64,000 nucleotides of DNA from Burhinus oedicnemus (taxonomy: Eukaryota > Chordata > Aves > Charadriiformes > Burhinidae): the NCBI GenBank assembly GCA_008921705.1, contig VFFE01009068.1, forward strand, positions 42,622 through 106,621, given 5' to 3'. Below the pieces are notes generated by a model. The model saw only the letters and a list, made by a program, of their open reading frames with translations, ran no database searches and was not told the DNA's origin. A program made the translations under genes and the position numbers. Within the stretch, counting starts at the first letter, position 1. The number at the start of each line of letters is the position of its first letter. Shown piece after piece: positions 23,578 through 36,334 of the stretch.

Positions 23578-23592
23578 GGGGGGGTGGGGGGG
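23578..23592 (+). other. Compact G-run pair (G7-T-G7), potential G-quadruplex
   Basis: Seven G, one T, seven G in AT-rich surroundings. The fifteen bases hold enough guanines for a compact intramolecular quadruplex. Confidence 0.6.
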
Positions 23593-25236
23593 TACAGGCT
23601 GCCAGCTACCTCAGCAGTGCGGCGGTGCTGGGAAAGCCACATGCTTTTTAGTCACATGTTGCATAGTTTAGATTTTAGCCTGGTAAGTAGTGCCACATAT
23701 GATTATGATCTGCTGATCCAGGGATTTTTTATTTTTTTTTTACCCTGTAGGAATTTGAATGTCTTCTCAAAAGCTTAAATTTTACGTGCACTGCCCTAGC
23801 AGTTGTTCAGAGCAGCACGCACTCGGTGCTTAGCGTAAACCGTAGGACTGATGGTAGGAGCTTCATTTTGATTAAAACTGGCTGTCCTTATGAAGGATGC
23901 AACAGTGAATGTGTAATAAGATTGGGTCCCAACCACCTGCCTGTTGCTGCTTATAAAGGTATGTCGATGACTGCTTGCTCATGATGTCATGATGGTAGTT
24001 GTAGTACTGACGCATTGGCATGACGAGGATGTGAGTGCAATGTTGAAGCATAACCTTTTACTCCAGGCAAAAGCCTAGTGACTGTAATGGCAAATAGGAT
24101 TCCCATAGGATTAATTTTAATGGCAGAAATCTATGCCGTCGTGACTTTACATGACAAATGGAAGCCAATTCTGTACAAGTAGTAAAATCAGGGGGCTGCT
24201 GGCCATCTCCTGTTTCAGTAGTCCTTAAATACTCAATAGGATGTAGAGCGTAATCCCTGCAAAAGGGTAGAGCCTGGTTTTAGTTTGTGAATTTATTTTC
24301 TGCTCTTACTGTTCTCCTTATGTGATCGGTTGGTGAAGGAGGGGCTCATATTCAAAATTACAGCTTGACGTTATTAACTGGTTTAGGGTGAAATGGAAGA
24401 CGGTCACATAGCAGGATGCTGTAGATGTGCATCTGCTAGACAAATTTAAGATGATGGCTGAACTACAGAGGAGAAATGAGGCAAAGTTAGGCAAAACAAA
24501 GAATGGATCAACAATAGTAGAACTGATACACGTCTCTCTCATCTAACTACCTTAGAAAAGCACACACAAAACAAGCGCAAATCAGGATGTAGAAAACAGT
24601 GAAAACCCAGTTGCAAACACATAATCAACATGGGAGAGTAAAACCACGAGAAACCCTTTGGTACATCTGTTTGTCCAAGATAGACTAGAGCCTGAGAATT
24701 GCTGCATCAGCTTCCTGTAGTCATCCTTCCCCAAAGCAGTAGAGCGCGTCATTTGGGGAGAAAGAAAACAAAAACAAAACCAGGCTAGAGGTGGTGTAAA
24801 ACTAGGAGTCTGGAAAAGGACGGGGTGAAACCTGTCACCACTAGATGCGGTGCTCAGATAGATGGTTTCGGCATTCCCTGCTCATACGCAAAGTTTCCTG
24901 TTGCCTATATTTTGACCAGCACCGGTAAGTGCATGATTGACTTCTGCTACTAATTGTGTTGAGCTGGCGGGAGGAAGCAGATTCAGTGAGCTCTGAGGTA
25001 GTGAGAGCAGCTCTTCTGGGTTTCTTGCCGTCACCACAAAAGCTGGGGCAAATGGGGAAGATGTGTTGGCTGCTCTGACCGAACCGGATGGGCTGAGAGA
25101 GGGGGGCTCGTTCTCCTCCAGCAGCGTTGCTCAGCCCTCTCTGCCAACTCCACACCAGTGAACGTGCAGCCCGCGCTGGGAATAGCCGGTCTCGCTGAAG
25201 AGCGAGCTGCCGGTTGACTCTTGCTTTCCTTTTCAG

Positions 25237-25338
25237 ATCTACAAGCCCCGTGAAGCAAGGGAGACAACAGCTCCCCAGAGTGTGAAAATGAAAAGCTGGC
25301 CAGATTTTCCAGGCTTTTCCATTCCATGCTTTGCTTGA
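25237..25338 (+). other. Weak candidate exon after an acceptor-like site
   Basis: GACTCTTGCTTTCCTTTTCAG ends at 25236. From 25237 one frame is open for 33 codons, beginning IYKPREARETTAPQSVKMK, to a TGA at 25336-25338. Upstream, a good donor-like CCG|GTAAGTGC occurs near 24925. The peptide is not recognised and an open frame of this length is not rare by chance. Confidence 0.13.
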
Positions 25339-26757
25339 GATGGAGTAGAGCGTACTGTTGGTTTGTAACTTCGTTTCACTAGGAGCTTTCACTAGGAGCA
25401 TGTGAGGCCTCTGTAGTGTCCCTGAGTGCTCAGGATAGCCCCGTAGCCTATAATTCTAGTGCCTAAATTAGCAGACTAAAGCAAATGTGGAAAAACTCTT
25501 TCCCTGTTTGCAGTCCATACGTGCTCTGCATAACTCCAGCATTGGTAGCAAAGGGCATCCTGATGCCTCTGGAAAGCTGCATGTAGATTGTGCGAGTTCA
25601 AGGAGAGTGACAAGTTGTCCATGCAGGCAGTGCTTTCTGATGGATCTGGTATCATTCGCAGGGAAGGATTTTGGTAAGAAGGATTTATCCATTCTCTGTT
25701 CCTGTACGCTGTTTCCTTTTCTCATTTCCTACCCTCAGAGATCTTCACCTTGAAGAAAACCATCCCACAGTGCGGAGGTACCAGCAGAACCCCTTTTAAG
25801 CCACTTGTGGCCATCTGACGTTCCACCAGTATGGTACATTTTAGTGATTTCCTCAGCGCTAGTTTCCCACATTCAGCTTTCTGTGTAGTGGCCCATGCTT
25901 TACATCCAGTTGCCTTGAACTGATGACATTGCCTTAATGAATAATACTTTTAGAATCAAGCTAAGTAAGAGCTTCCATGTGCACTGAAACACGATAGCTC
26001 ACCCGAGTGTACTCTTTTCCCATGCATGCAATATTGAATAAAAGCTTCAACAGAGCTCAAGAAAACTAGTATTACAGTAGTTTTTTATAAGCACTAGAAT
26101 AATTATTAGGTTACTGAAAGTCCAGCTGTCATCCTTTGCTGTGGATGAGTCAGTGACTGACAGATTCATGAACAAGTTATTGATGGGGATGGCAAGGGCA
26201 ATGCGGAACTCCTCAGGGTGTCTCAGTCCTGACTGAACAATACACTGTATTGACACGCCACTGTGGCACAATGTCTTGAAAGTGGCCTTCAGTGCTGAGG
26301 TGGCTTCTGTTACCAAGGGTTCAAACTATACGGCAAATCAACTACAGGTGTTTTTGTAAACATCTCTTGAAAACAATGCTGTCACCAAGGCATTATGGAG
26401 AAAAGCACACACATCAGTCAACAAATGACAAATATAATGGATCCCCCTTGCTTGAAGCATGATAAATATTGTGTCTTTAAATACTTGCCATCTCTGTTCT
26501 AACCTGGAGTTGATACATGGAGGATGGTGTTGAGGGAAACGAACTGGCTTTGACTGCTCCCCCACAGCTATTGACCCTGTGAGGCAAGAGACTGAACATC
26601 CGAGTCCCTCACCATCTACCACACAGAGGTGACAGGGAGCGAAGGAAGTTCTGCACTGACAGATTTATGGTTCAGAAAAACCGTCTGTCCAGGAGTTTGC
26701 TGTGAAACCGTGGCAGTAAATTTACAGTCTGAGAATAGAAATATTTATCTCGGCAGC

Positions 26758-26769
26758 TTTTTTTTTTTT
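26758..26769 (+). repeat. Poly(T) tract, T12
   Basis: Uninterrupted T run following CAGC. No feature is linked to it. Confidence 0.8.
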
Positions 26770-29730
26770 GCTTTCTACTTCAAAACCAAAGTTCTTTAGC
26801 ACATTTGCTCCTGGTTAAAGAAGGCATTTGATACACTTCTTGATATAAACTTTGTATTCTAACATGTTGGAATATACCTTATTATCGCTGCGCATATTTG
26901 TAAATGTGTCACAGTAAAAAAACTCTGTTGTCTTCAAGCTAGTACTTACTCATTTTTCAGGTAACTCTGACTCTGTATCCTTCCTTGCCATGCCTCTGTA
27001 GATCATTTTTCTTTACTTCCATTAAATTATCACACCTGGTTATGTTGCCATTCCCCTTGGTTATCGTCTCTGGAAGTCCATATTTTCAGCTGTGAACTGG
27101 CTCAACCTATTTTAGAGAACACCTTGTTCATCACACATTAACATGTAATATGTGCATTAGCAGGTATTCAGAACGCAGTAAGATCTATGTCATAAGCTTG
27201 AGTGTGTACTGTCATTCCTGGGTGATACAAAGCAGCGATGAGGGAACAGAACCACTTATTGCAAACTTTAATTCCAGACTCTGAAATTAATGTTACTAGA
27301 CCCCAACTGTTTGCATGGATATGGCTCCCAAATCTAGATGTTCACTAGAGCGAGATCATATCAACATGAGAACTTGATCTTGAACAAAGTTTTATGCAAA
27401 TCCTGTAACAATATGGAAATCTTGGCGCTCTGCCAGCCAAAAGCATTCAACACTTTAACCTTCTTATCATTTGAAGAAATATTAATGTGATTTCTCCTTC
27501 TGCTGACTGAAAGGGAACAGAATTTTTTCCTTTTTACCCGGTGTTTTAAGCAAAACTGGCACTTGACTAAATGAAAAAAACCCAAACCCAAACCTGTATG
27601 TGGTAGGTTGCATTGTCAGTCTTATTTTCAAGAAGAACTAGATTTGTTTGATTCCTGTAGGACATTAAACAAATTGCTGCAAGATCATAATTAGACTACA
27701 TTAGTGAGTTGCAAAACCTTCCAAAACACACTTTAAGGGAAAACATTTGCTATTATAATAGACAAAGCTTGTCTGTCAAGCTGTGGCTTTGCTGGGCTGC
27801 ATATTGCATAAAGGCCAGTAGCTTTATGGCTGGCCTGAGTTGCTTTCATAGAGAAACCCTTCTTTGGATCCACTTCTAATTGCTTGAGATTTTCATTGTG
27901 TCCAAATAAAGCACAACGTCTATAAATGATGGAGACAACAACATGATTGCTGTGCAAATTCATTATGAATGCGCCAAGATGAGTGCCATGTTCAGGCCAA
28001 ATGAGTTCATGATGGCAAATATATATGCCTTTTTTCTGAAGTACAAGTTCGCAGCTACAGATAGAGTGAAGACACAAAACAGCCTTTGGTCGCTGTGGAG
28101 GGTCCCCAGGTGGGGGGCCAGAGAGCTGACGTGGATTGATGTAGATCATCTCCTGTACACTGAGCTCCCAAAGAAGACAAAAAACTCCAAGGAAATTATT
28201 TTCATTAGAATTACAACTAGTCATCTCAGTTAATCAACTCCTTAACTAGAGAAAGCTTACAGCGATGAAAGGACCAAAATAATAGATAAAAGGTTTGTTT
28301 ACAGCCCAATCTCTGCCTGTGAGCCCTTGCAATTTTCGAATACTAATGTTGGTTTCAAGTACGCAGTGGTTTTCTGCGTTGCAGCAAATTTCCACAGTCC
28401 TTCCTGGTTCTGAACCTCCTTTTCAACACCTTTGGGGTCTGACTGTGCGTCTGCTACGTGCGCCTCGCGGCATTTTTCCAGTTTTGTTCCTGAGCTGCAG
28501 GTTCCCCGCTTGAATCTCTTGCCTGTCTCACCCTGCCATCTCCAGAAACCTTCTCTCCTCTGAGCAGCCTCAGGTAGTCCTCCAGGGAAGGAGCTCCTCT
28601 GGCCGCTGGGTCTTCTTAAAACTGTCCATGGGAGCCACTGTCCACAGTGGCTTCGGTGGGACTGCATCCATGGGGCATACACGGTGGGAAGTGCCAGTCG
28701 TCGGCTACTGTGCTAACGATGTTCGTTGACTCCCTGCACTGAAAAGGAGACCAAATAGTTGACTTAATTATTACAAATGCCCTGTTTTATCTTAATTAAT
28801 CTAGCCCTATGATTCTGGTTCCCTGATCTAATTAGCTAGGGAGATAGTTAAATATAACTTCATGTATCTAGGCGCATTTAGCTATTCGTGGTTCAATCTG
28901 CTCAGGGCTCCTAAGAGACTATATTTCAAAGTTATGGAGTCACAGCCGGGAATACCTCCCAGCTGCCCTTCATCTGAAATAAAAAATACAGAGTTCACCT
29001 TAATTAACATGATGGAATAATTTTTTGTGTTAACAATACACCTCATAAATAACAATCACGTTAAATCCTTTCATGGAAACAAGGAGGGATCTTCCTCTGT
29101 TCTGCCACTAAGGACTAGCAAGTAACTGTGTTGTACACAAAAAATGGGATTTCTACTGTTCGAGTAGATAAACATAACTTTAGATTGTGTGTGGGAAATA
29201 TTTGCCCTTTGCTCTGTAACAGATGGAAGATGGTCAGTAACCTGAGTTAAAATAATTTGAATAATTTGAAATGGATAAATCATAGTAAAAATTCCTTGTC
29301 CATGGAGGCATTTCTAATAAAGAGTGTACGAGGTCGCCATAAAGAATATGTGATCAGAATTACCATAAAAAAGATTTTCCTGGCCAGAAAGGGACAAGAG
29401 TAACAGAGGTCCACTTCCTAGTTGTGCTAAGCGTTTGCTACCAAGATAGAATAAATTACCTTTTAACTGTCCGAAAATGGACATCTAAGAAATTCCTTTC
29501 ATGTACTGCGCATGAAACATTTACAGATATTTCTTGCATGGGTAATATGCCACACAAAAGAGAGATACCCTTCAAGTGGATGCACATGTAAATAAGTGAT
29601 CAAACAGGACCTATGAAAAGGAAAACCAAACCCATTGGTTTTGTGTGGCGTAAAGAAGAGAATGATTGTTTTCAGAAGAGGTAAGACAATAACCAGTGAG
29701 AGATCACTTAAATGTAACTCATTCTGCCTT

Positions 29731-29790
29731 GGGGCAAGAAGAGGGACTACCTAGACTTCTGTTGAGGTCCCTTCCACCCTGTGATTTGTG
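29731..29790 (+). mobile_element. CR1 3'-terminal fragment
   Basis: Text equivalent to the CR1 tail is seen: GGGACTACCTAGACTTCTG, then GAGGTCCCTTCCACCCTGTG and ATTTGTG. The family tail reads GGACTAGATGACCTCC...GAGGTCCCTTCCAACCTGTGATTCTGTGA. Only about 60 bases can be recognised, so it is a very short or very old insertion, sense to the window. Confidence 0.7.
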
Positions 29791-30612
29791 GGACTAGGCA
29801 CATGGGGAACCTTTGGAGCAAGCTTGTTCTTGAGTCCAGAGAAATTAGTTCAGTTGAAACAAAATGATTCCCAAGCATACTAATTTATTGGCACTATGTC
29901 TGAGCTCTGCTAAAATAGAGATCAAAAGATAAACCCTCTGCTAAGATGCTTTATGGACATGACATATGCTAGAAAGAAGTATAAAAATAAGGCTTTCTAG
30001 ACCTGGCAAGAGGTCATTTAATTTATTGATGCTGAAGAGCATAGGTTGTTAAACAGGAATTTCTCATAGCACTTTTGACTTCCATTCCTGAAATGTGCTG
30101 GAAGTTTGAGGCTATTCTTCAATTTGGGGCTGATGTGCAAGAAGGGGGATAAAACTTAGGAAAGTGATAGAGGCTTTTCAGTTCCTAAATTTTATTTCAA
30201 GACAGTGATGTGTAGTCACGGGGGTATGTTTGAAAACTGTACTCTAAGCCCAGGATGAAATTTTGTGACTGCATCTGAGGACAGCTGTGTAATTCTGATT
30301 AGTATGACACTAGGATATCTTTTGTTACTTAATCTATAGGCTGCAGAGACATTTGCTGGGTTGTTCCACAGATGAGTGGAGGATCTAACTGCGTAACAAA
30401 GGCTATACACACGTTTTCAACACATGGTTGCTCAAACTTAATGGCATAATAACAATAGCTTTGAAGGTTAAGCCTGATATAAATTAGGCTCATTTCTAAA
30501 GAAATCCTTGGTGCGTATTCATAAATGGTTTTGAATAGACTTAATGTTTAGCTGAACAAATACCTTTGTGCAGTCTATCTTTTGTGTGCAGGTGGGCAGC
30601 TGCCGTTGAAGT

Positions 30613-30631
30613 TCCTGGTTCAATCCCAGGG
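30613..30631 (+). other. tRNA T-arm-like hairpin (B-box-like)
   Basis: CCTGG-TTCAATC-CCAGG at 30614-30630 is a perfect 5-bp stem with a 7-base loop, the shape and much of the sequence of a tRNA T-arm (B box GGTTCAATCC). No convincing A box or acceptor stem surrounds it, so it is not a tRNA gene. A worn tRNA-derived SINE head is possible. Confidence 0.3.
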
Positions 30632-31264
30632 ACTATCCGTGCTGCGGCTACTTTGGACTACGTGTTTGAAATCAATCGACCTTTTTGTACCTGAAGGCAA
30701 CCTGAGATTTATTTAGTTTCCATATACGTTTACTGGAAATAGCGTTGTGCTCTTAAGAATCACTTGCAGGATTTGTACGTATGTTTCTGTTTAATGACCC
30801 AGATTCTTGGCTAGCTGCCCATATCTTGGTGTTTTTAGGGATGAAGAAATGCTCACCTTCGTTTAGCTGCTAATTGTTAGATTATTCAGCGACGTATGGA
30901 TTTCGAGCCGTGCGCAGCAGTGTGTTGGCATTGTCTGAAGCAAACCTCTCAATGAGGGAGGCGTGTTTGGGAGCAGAGCTAGAGTTGTGGGCTTGATTCC
31001 GGTTTTATTTACATTGTTGATCAGTGAGTATTGGCTTTGAATCTTAATTGTGTTGTACTAATAAAGGCAGAGCTCTGAGCCGCTAGAATTCCACGGTAAT
31101 TTGGATGGTTGGATGGGCAGCGCTGATTGGGTCTGATGCTCTTATGTGATATAACAGTGCTTGTGTTTGCAGCCGTAATACATAAGCATTTGCCAAAACA
31201 TTAAATCCCGGTGCTCTGTCATCGCTTTGCTTTTCTTCCTGTCTTCCTCCTTGGTTCCTTTAAG

Positions 31265-31360
31265 AAACTAATGGTAGGTTAATTTGGATAGTATCGATGT
31301 TGAAGGCGAGTTTCCTAGTGCTGGAAGAGGAAGAAGGATTATCTTTTTACTCTGTAGAAG
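31265..31360 (+). other. Candidate internal or first coding exon (96 bp)
   Basis: The best splice-bounded segment in the window. A 40-base pyrimidine-rich tract (TTTTCTTCCTGTCTTCCTCC, then TTGGTTCCTTTAAG) ends in AG at 31263-31264. A near-consensus donor GAAG|GTAAGTGCG follows at 31361. Two frames are stopped early; the third is open throughout, entering with two bases and leaving with one. It contains an ATG at 31297 and reads MLKASFLVLEEEEGLSFYSV and onward. The sequence just upstream (31000-31250) looks compositionally constrained. It lies about 11 kb to the right of the CpG island, on the strand expected for a gene starting there. I do not recognise the peptide, and it may equally be an untranslated or chance exon. 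Confidence 0.33.
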
Positions 31361-34300
31361 GTAAGTGCGTGCAGCAGTGCAGTTTTCATGTTGAGTAGAT
31401 AGGTCAGAAAAAAATACGCCTTAGGTCAGGATTATTTTGGTCAGCGAGAATATCCCTGGCATTAAGTCTTACTAATATTAATAAGCTCACACAAACTGGC
31501 ACAAAGGGCTGCAGAATAGTCTGTAGAGTGGAGATATTTTTTTTCCAGGGCGTGGGCCTGTACATGAGAACCAGCAGACGTAGTAATTACAGCAACGAGG
31601 GAAGCAAGTGCATACGCCTATGCAGTGGTGCATACTGCGGTAGGTAGGGAGCGTATACTCGTGTATACACAGGCAGCGCTCTCTTACTTCTCTGCAGCAG
31701 ATCTCAGCATGGGAGCTCTTGAATGAGGGTGGTGGGTTGGGGCGGTCATGGGGCTTTCGCTGCTTGTACTGGGTTTGAGTCGACATCCGGCATCGGAGCT
31801 GGCTTCAGCTGTGCTTTGGTGGGGAATCTGGTTTTGGTGAGACTGTTTGTGGGTGATCCAACCAAGCCTGTTTCATCAGCTGCCCTAGGGAGCTCTGCAG
31901 TACAAGCAGTAGGTAAGCAAGATGAAGGGCTAGAAATGGCCATGTTGGAACTTCATCCGAGGGTTGATATGCCCTAGAAAATAGCTTTTATCTTCAAGTA
32001 TTATGTGCGTGCCGATGTTTAAACTCCAGAGCTGGGCTGATTTGTCATAGAGGAGTATCTGACATGCATAAAGCAGATATGGCTGGCATAATTAGTGTGC
32101 TTCTACAAAAACCTTTTCTACTTAAGAGACAGGCCAATGAAAATAAACATGAACTTTAAAAACAACCCTAAAGTTTGTATTTCGGGATTAGAGTATGCTT
32201 TAGAGAATACTATCTGCAACAGTAGGATAGTAAAAACTTTTCCATTTTCTACCGTAAGGTAACTAGCCACTCCATAGAGAGTACGGTTCATAGAGTTTTG
32301 AGGTTTAAGACCTAAAGCGTGCAATAGCATACAAAGCCTATGGAATAATGACTGCTAATTAAAGAAAAGCATATATCACATGCCTATTGGTATAGCACCC
32401 CGAGGATGTGCAGCAATAAGAAAACTTGCTGCAAAAAATATAATGTGAATTGTTAAAAATTGGAATACATTTTAATAGATTTTGTAGCTTCCTGTGTAGT
32501 ACCACATCTTCCCATTTTTTTCACCAAATGGGAGGTGTAATACTGATAGGAGGAAAGTTTAAATAAAATCCTATCAGCCGTTTCTAGTCAAGTGAATAGT
32601 ACTTTTGACTTTATATTTTTTATTTTCTTTTACTTTTGTTGAAAGATTTTCATAAAAAAGTTTGACATTTGGCCATGACAATGGAGCTGGCTGGGAATCT
32701 TTCAATGAAATGTTTTCTACTGGAAAATGTTTGAGTTCTTGCAGCTCAAATTCTGTGGGAATAATCATACGGAGTTTTATTTCTAGCTGAAGAAAAGGAC
32801 AGACTTACCCACTTTGAGCTAGCTAAGCATTTAATGCGTAAGAAACCCATGTGGAGAGCCAAGATTCAAATTTTTACTCTTGCTGATTCTATCTGGGGGA
32901 TTAGACTTGTCTCCTGTAAATCAGGCGAGTAACATATTCAGTAGACTGTTGTCCAGTTTTGGTTGGGTGAGTCTCAGCCTCTACTGATGGAGGTGGCTAC
33001 TCCATGCTACATAAACTACCGACTGGCAAGAGAACGTCTCTGGTCAGAGCGCTCACCGACGTGTTGAAAGCTGAGGTTCAGCTCTGAACTGGACAGAGAA
33101 GAGTTGAGACATGCTCTTTTATAGATAAAGCGACTCTCTTTAAGCGAAGGGTTTAAACCCATGGCTAAGTTTTTGCCTGTCTGACTGCAAAAGCCCATAT
33201 AAGAATGCCATAAATAACAATATTTTGGGAGACTGGACAGCTTTTTACCATGTAGCTGTAGCATAAAGCCAGTGTCTTTGTTTGGATTCATAAATTAAAT
33301 ATCTATCCCTTCTGCCGTTTTGCAGTATTTTATTTGTAGGAGTTTCCAGGAAGATGTTCAAGTCCCCAACTGTCAATTAAGTGCCTGGCACAAATCTTAA
33401 TCACAGAGCTGGTGCCGCTGCTTTACGTTAGGGACAAATTACATAGCATGAAAATGTTATATTTACGTTACAATGTGTGGGATTTTTTCCTCATTTGAGA
33501 ACAAATCCCACCTGTGGTGTTAGGTACTTCCCCCTCAAGGGTGCAGGCGGGACCCCTGAACTGAGTCAGCAGCTCCTTAGGGTGGGCTGGCCGCATGCTC
33601 TCCCCTGTTGGCTTTGGTTTTTCCTGGCTGGGCTCCTTTTCTCCCGGCTCAGTGAGCTGAATCACCTCGCCCGGGGCTCAGCTAAGAGCCGGACCAGCTG
33701 CAAGGGAAGGGGAGCGGGCAGTGGGCCCAGCCCACCTGAAACAGCAAGCTGTTTAATTTGGCTTAGCTGTGTCACCTAACGACACCTTCATGTCAAGATC
33801 GTAATGATTTTTAATGTTATTCCTCTAAGCGTGTTTTTCATCTAAACCCACGTGGTTAAGACTATCCGTCCTATGGCTAGAACATGGAAACATCCCATTA
33901 TGGAACTTAAAAAAAAAAACAATTGCACAAACTTTTGCAGATTAAGACCAATTGTGAAATCTTCCAATGAAATGCTTTTTTGGTTTAAAATCTAGTAAGT
34001 GAATTACCTCAGTGCCAAAGGGCTAAATCTGCCCCCAAAGATCACTGTATGTCTGAACCGACGAGGAAGTTCCAGTGTGGGAAATCAGAAGTGAGTTAAC
34101 TCAGACTGTGACCTCTAATGACCATCTACATCTTTTACATCCGTATCTATTTTGCGTAAATGCAGACTGACTCAAATCTTAAGCTTCCCTTTTTTTGCCT
34201 TTTTAAGTTGTTTCGATTCCTGTAAAAGCAAGCAATAACCCTTATGGTTTATGATGCAATCCTTTTGTTTACACCTGAATGGAGACTGATGTGTAAAGCT

Positions 34301-36334
34301 CAGGTGTGAGTAAAGTGGTACAGCGAGTAAAGGGATGCCTCAGAGCATCCGACGTTTCTGTGCCTTGGGCAGGAGCCAGACCTCTCAAAGGATATTGTGA
34401 TCCTGGCACTGCAAGAGAGCTGCAGAAGGCTCCGTGAATTCTTACTTTAATGTTGTCCTTTGATTTGAATATTAAAAATAGTGAGTAGGTTGTTACGATA
34501 GAACTGTTAGACTGGAGTGGAAACTTGAGTTCATACTTGCAAGTGTTTCTTAATGTTCGTTTAATGGTGACTGGGGGGGAGTTGGGGGATTTCCGTCAGT
34601 TTTAATCAAGGGGACTACATTTTAATTCCTAATACATATTTATAATCTCTTCAAAGGGGTTCTTACTTTTTTCTGTTAGTATAAGAGTCACTCATAGTTT
34701 GCTTCAAAAGATAGGGATATTTTAGCTTGGCTGTTTCATCTGTAATTCCTGATTCCCACTACAAAACAGATCGTTGAGACTAGAGGTTATACTCCTTGAC
34801 AGAATTAGATCAGCAAAGCAGCAATCAAAATGCTTGCACGTAACAAATTGCTACACTGGTGCTGGTTTAAGAAATCCTTTATATTGTAAACAAGAACTTA
34901 GCACTTTTTAGGAAATGTCTTATCCTGTAGATACCTGCCCAGCATAATATATGAATATGTGTCATTTTCTCACATAGCGTACCTACGAGATGGCTATAAA
35001 ACTGAACTTCATTTTGTATGGGCTTTTTGTATTTATGTCTACCGTGTCAGCCATTTGGCTGGAGGAAGACAGACCGCTTGCTCGTGGGAGGGGAAGTCAG
35101 GACTGTTAGCCAAACATGAGACAGTTTGTCAGGACAGCGAGGTAAGTGCGTTATTCTTGTGTAAAGCTGTATTTTATGAGGTGAGCCCAGCTATCATGTT
35201 GTCTTTTCATACAGTAACTCATCGGGTACTTCCTGCCTACTGAAACTCCCCGAGAAGTCTTTTCTACCATGTCCTGAGGCAATGCAGTATAAAGAAAGGA
35301 CTATTGATGGGGTTTTTGAGAAACCAACTGCAAGTAAATTTCTTTTCTGATCTTATCTGGAAGTGGAGGACAATTGGACCGGTCCTACTCCATCGGATCT
35401 ACAGCTACAGATCCACAATTTTCCGCTAGTTTATATCGGAGCCATAAAAGTGGGACTACATCTGTAGCGCATTTGGTAGCTTTAGAAGTGCCGGAGTTAG
35501 CTCTGTTCCCGGCAGCACCATAGCCATGTTCATGTGGAAGCTCTGAGACAGCTAATTTTAACCTCCTGAGAATGTTTAGCCACCTCTTGTAGAATTTCAC
35601 ATGCGTTTTACCCTACTGCTTCCACTAATGTTGGCACCCATATGTTATACTGGGCTGTGCCCCATAGTTTTGCCTTCCAACTGAGTGTTTCAGTACTAGT
35701 TTTAGTGTTGTGTTGCCTGGAGTAGTTAAGTATCCTTGTTCCGTTCTTTTCAATTGAATTAAATTGAATAAAAATAACATTTAAAGAAAACTGTTAAATG
35801 TACCAGTTTTATCTTTCATTTTAAAGCTTATTTGTGCACACAGCTCTTCGGAAATGCTTGTAAAATCCAACAATCCCTCTTAACTTCATCCTTAAATAAC
35901 CGAATAAGTATCGTTACAAAATGGTAACATGAGAGATGACAGTAATGATGGAGATCCCACTACCTCACATTTGCACGCTTCTGCAAATGAACGGCACTGT
36001 AGAGACTGAATCTATCATACAAATGTTAATGGGTCCAGCGTCAGCCCTTCAGCACAGATAGTCGGCATAAACGCCATTTATAGCAGACCAGTGTTCCCTC
36101 TGTTACAAGGAACAGGACACCGACCCCTGTTTTCTAGTGGTTTTACTTCTGTAAAACAAACTCACGTTGAATGAAGGAATTCAAGCTTGTAAAAAATGTG
36201 ATGTAACCTATCCTCAGAGAAGAAGTACATGACTAAGCACATCATCCCTGATACAAATGCTAAGAGGCATCAAGGAGAACAGGCTGAAAAAAGAACTTTG
36301 TGCTTTGGCTTGAAGTTGTGACCTCATGAAGCTT

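Larger units (their letters stand above)
20861..29730. other. Single-copy DNA right of the CpG island, no gene recognised
   Basis: About 9 kb, AT-rich, that would be intron if the CpG island drives transcription to the right. The longest uninterrupted frames here are on the minus strand, 24841-25401 (186 codons) and 27733-28224 (163 codons). Neither shows a domain, a signal peptide or a family resemblance I can name, and both are matched by open frames on the other strand over part of their length. Low-complexity tracts and a G-rich motif are listed separately. No RNA gene was recognised. Confidence 0.55.
29791..36334. other. Single-copy DNA, no gene recognised; one candidate exon
   Basis: AT-rich, largely featureless. 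The candidate exon at 31265-31360 and the tRNA-arm-like hairpin at 30613-30631 are listed separately. A GC-richer patch at about 33530-33730 has no recognisable content. A donor-like GCGAG|GTAAGTGCG at 35141 has an open frame before it (from about 34978) but the peptide is unknown. Confidence 0.55.

Noticed and set aside
24841..25401. 186-codon open frame on the minus strand, the longest without N.
   Set aside because: No domain or family resemblance; the composition is serine/arginine-rich and irregular; open lengths like this occur by chance in 64 kb on six frames.
27570..27600. Telomere-like AAACCC repeats.
   Set aside because: Only about three imperfect units, and vertebrate telomeres are TTAGGG; it is A/C low-complexity DNA as elsewhere in the window.
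27733..28224. 163-codon open frame on the minus strand.
   Set aside because: No recognised protein, no Kozak or splice support, and the plus strand is open for 96 codons across it. It could be a conserved non-coding stretch but I cannot show that.
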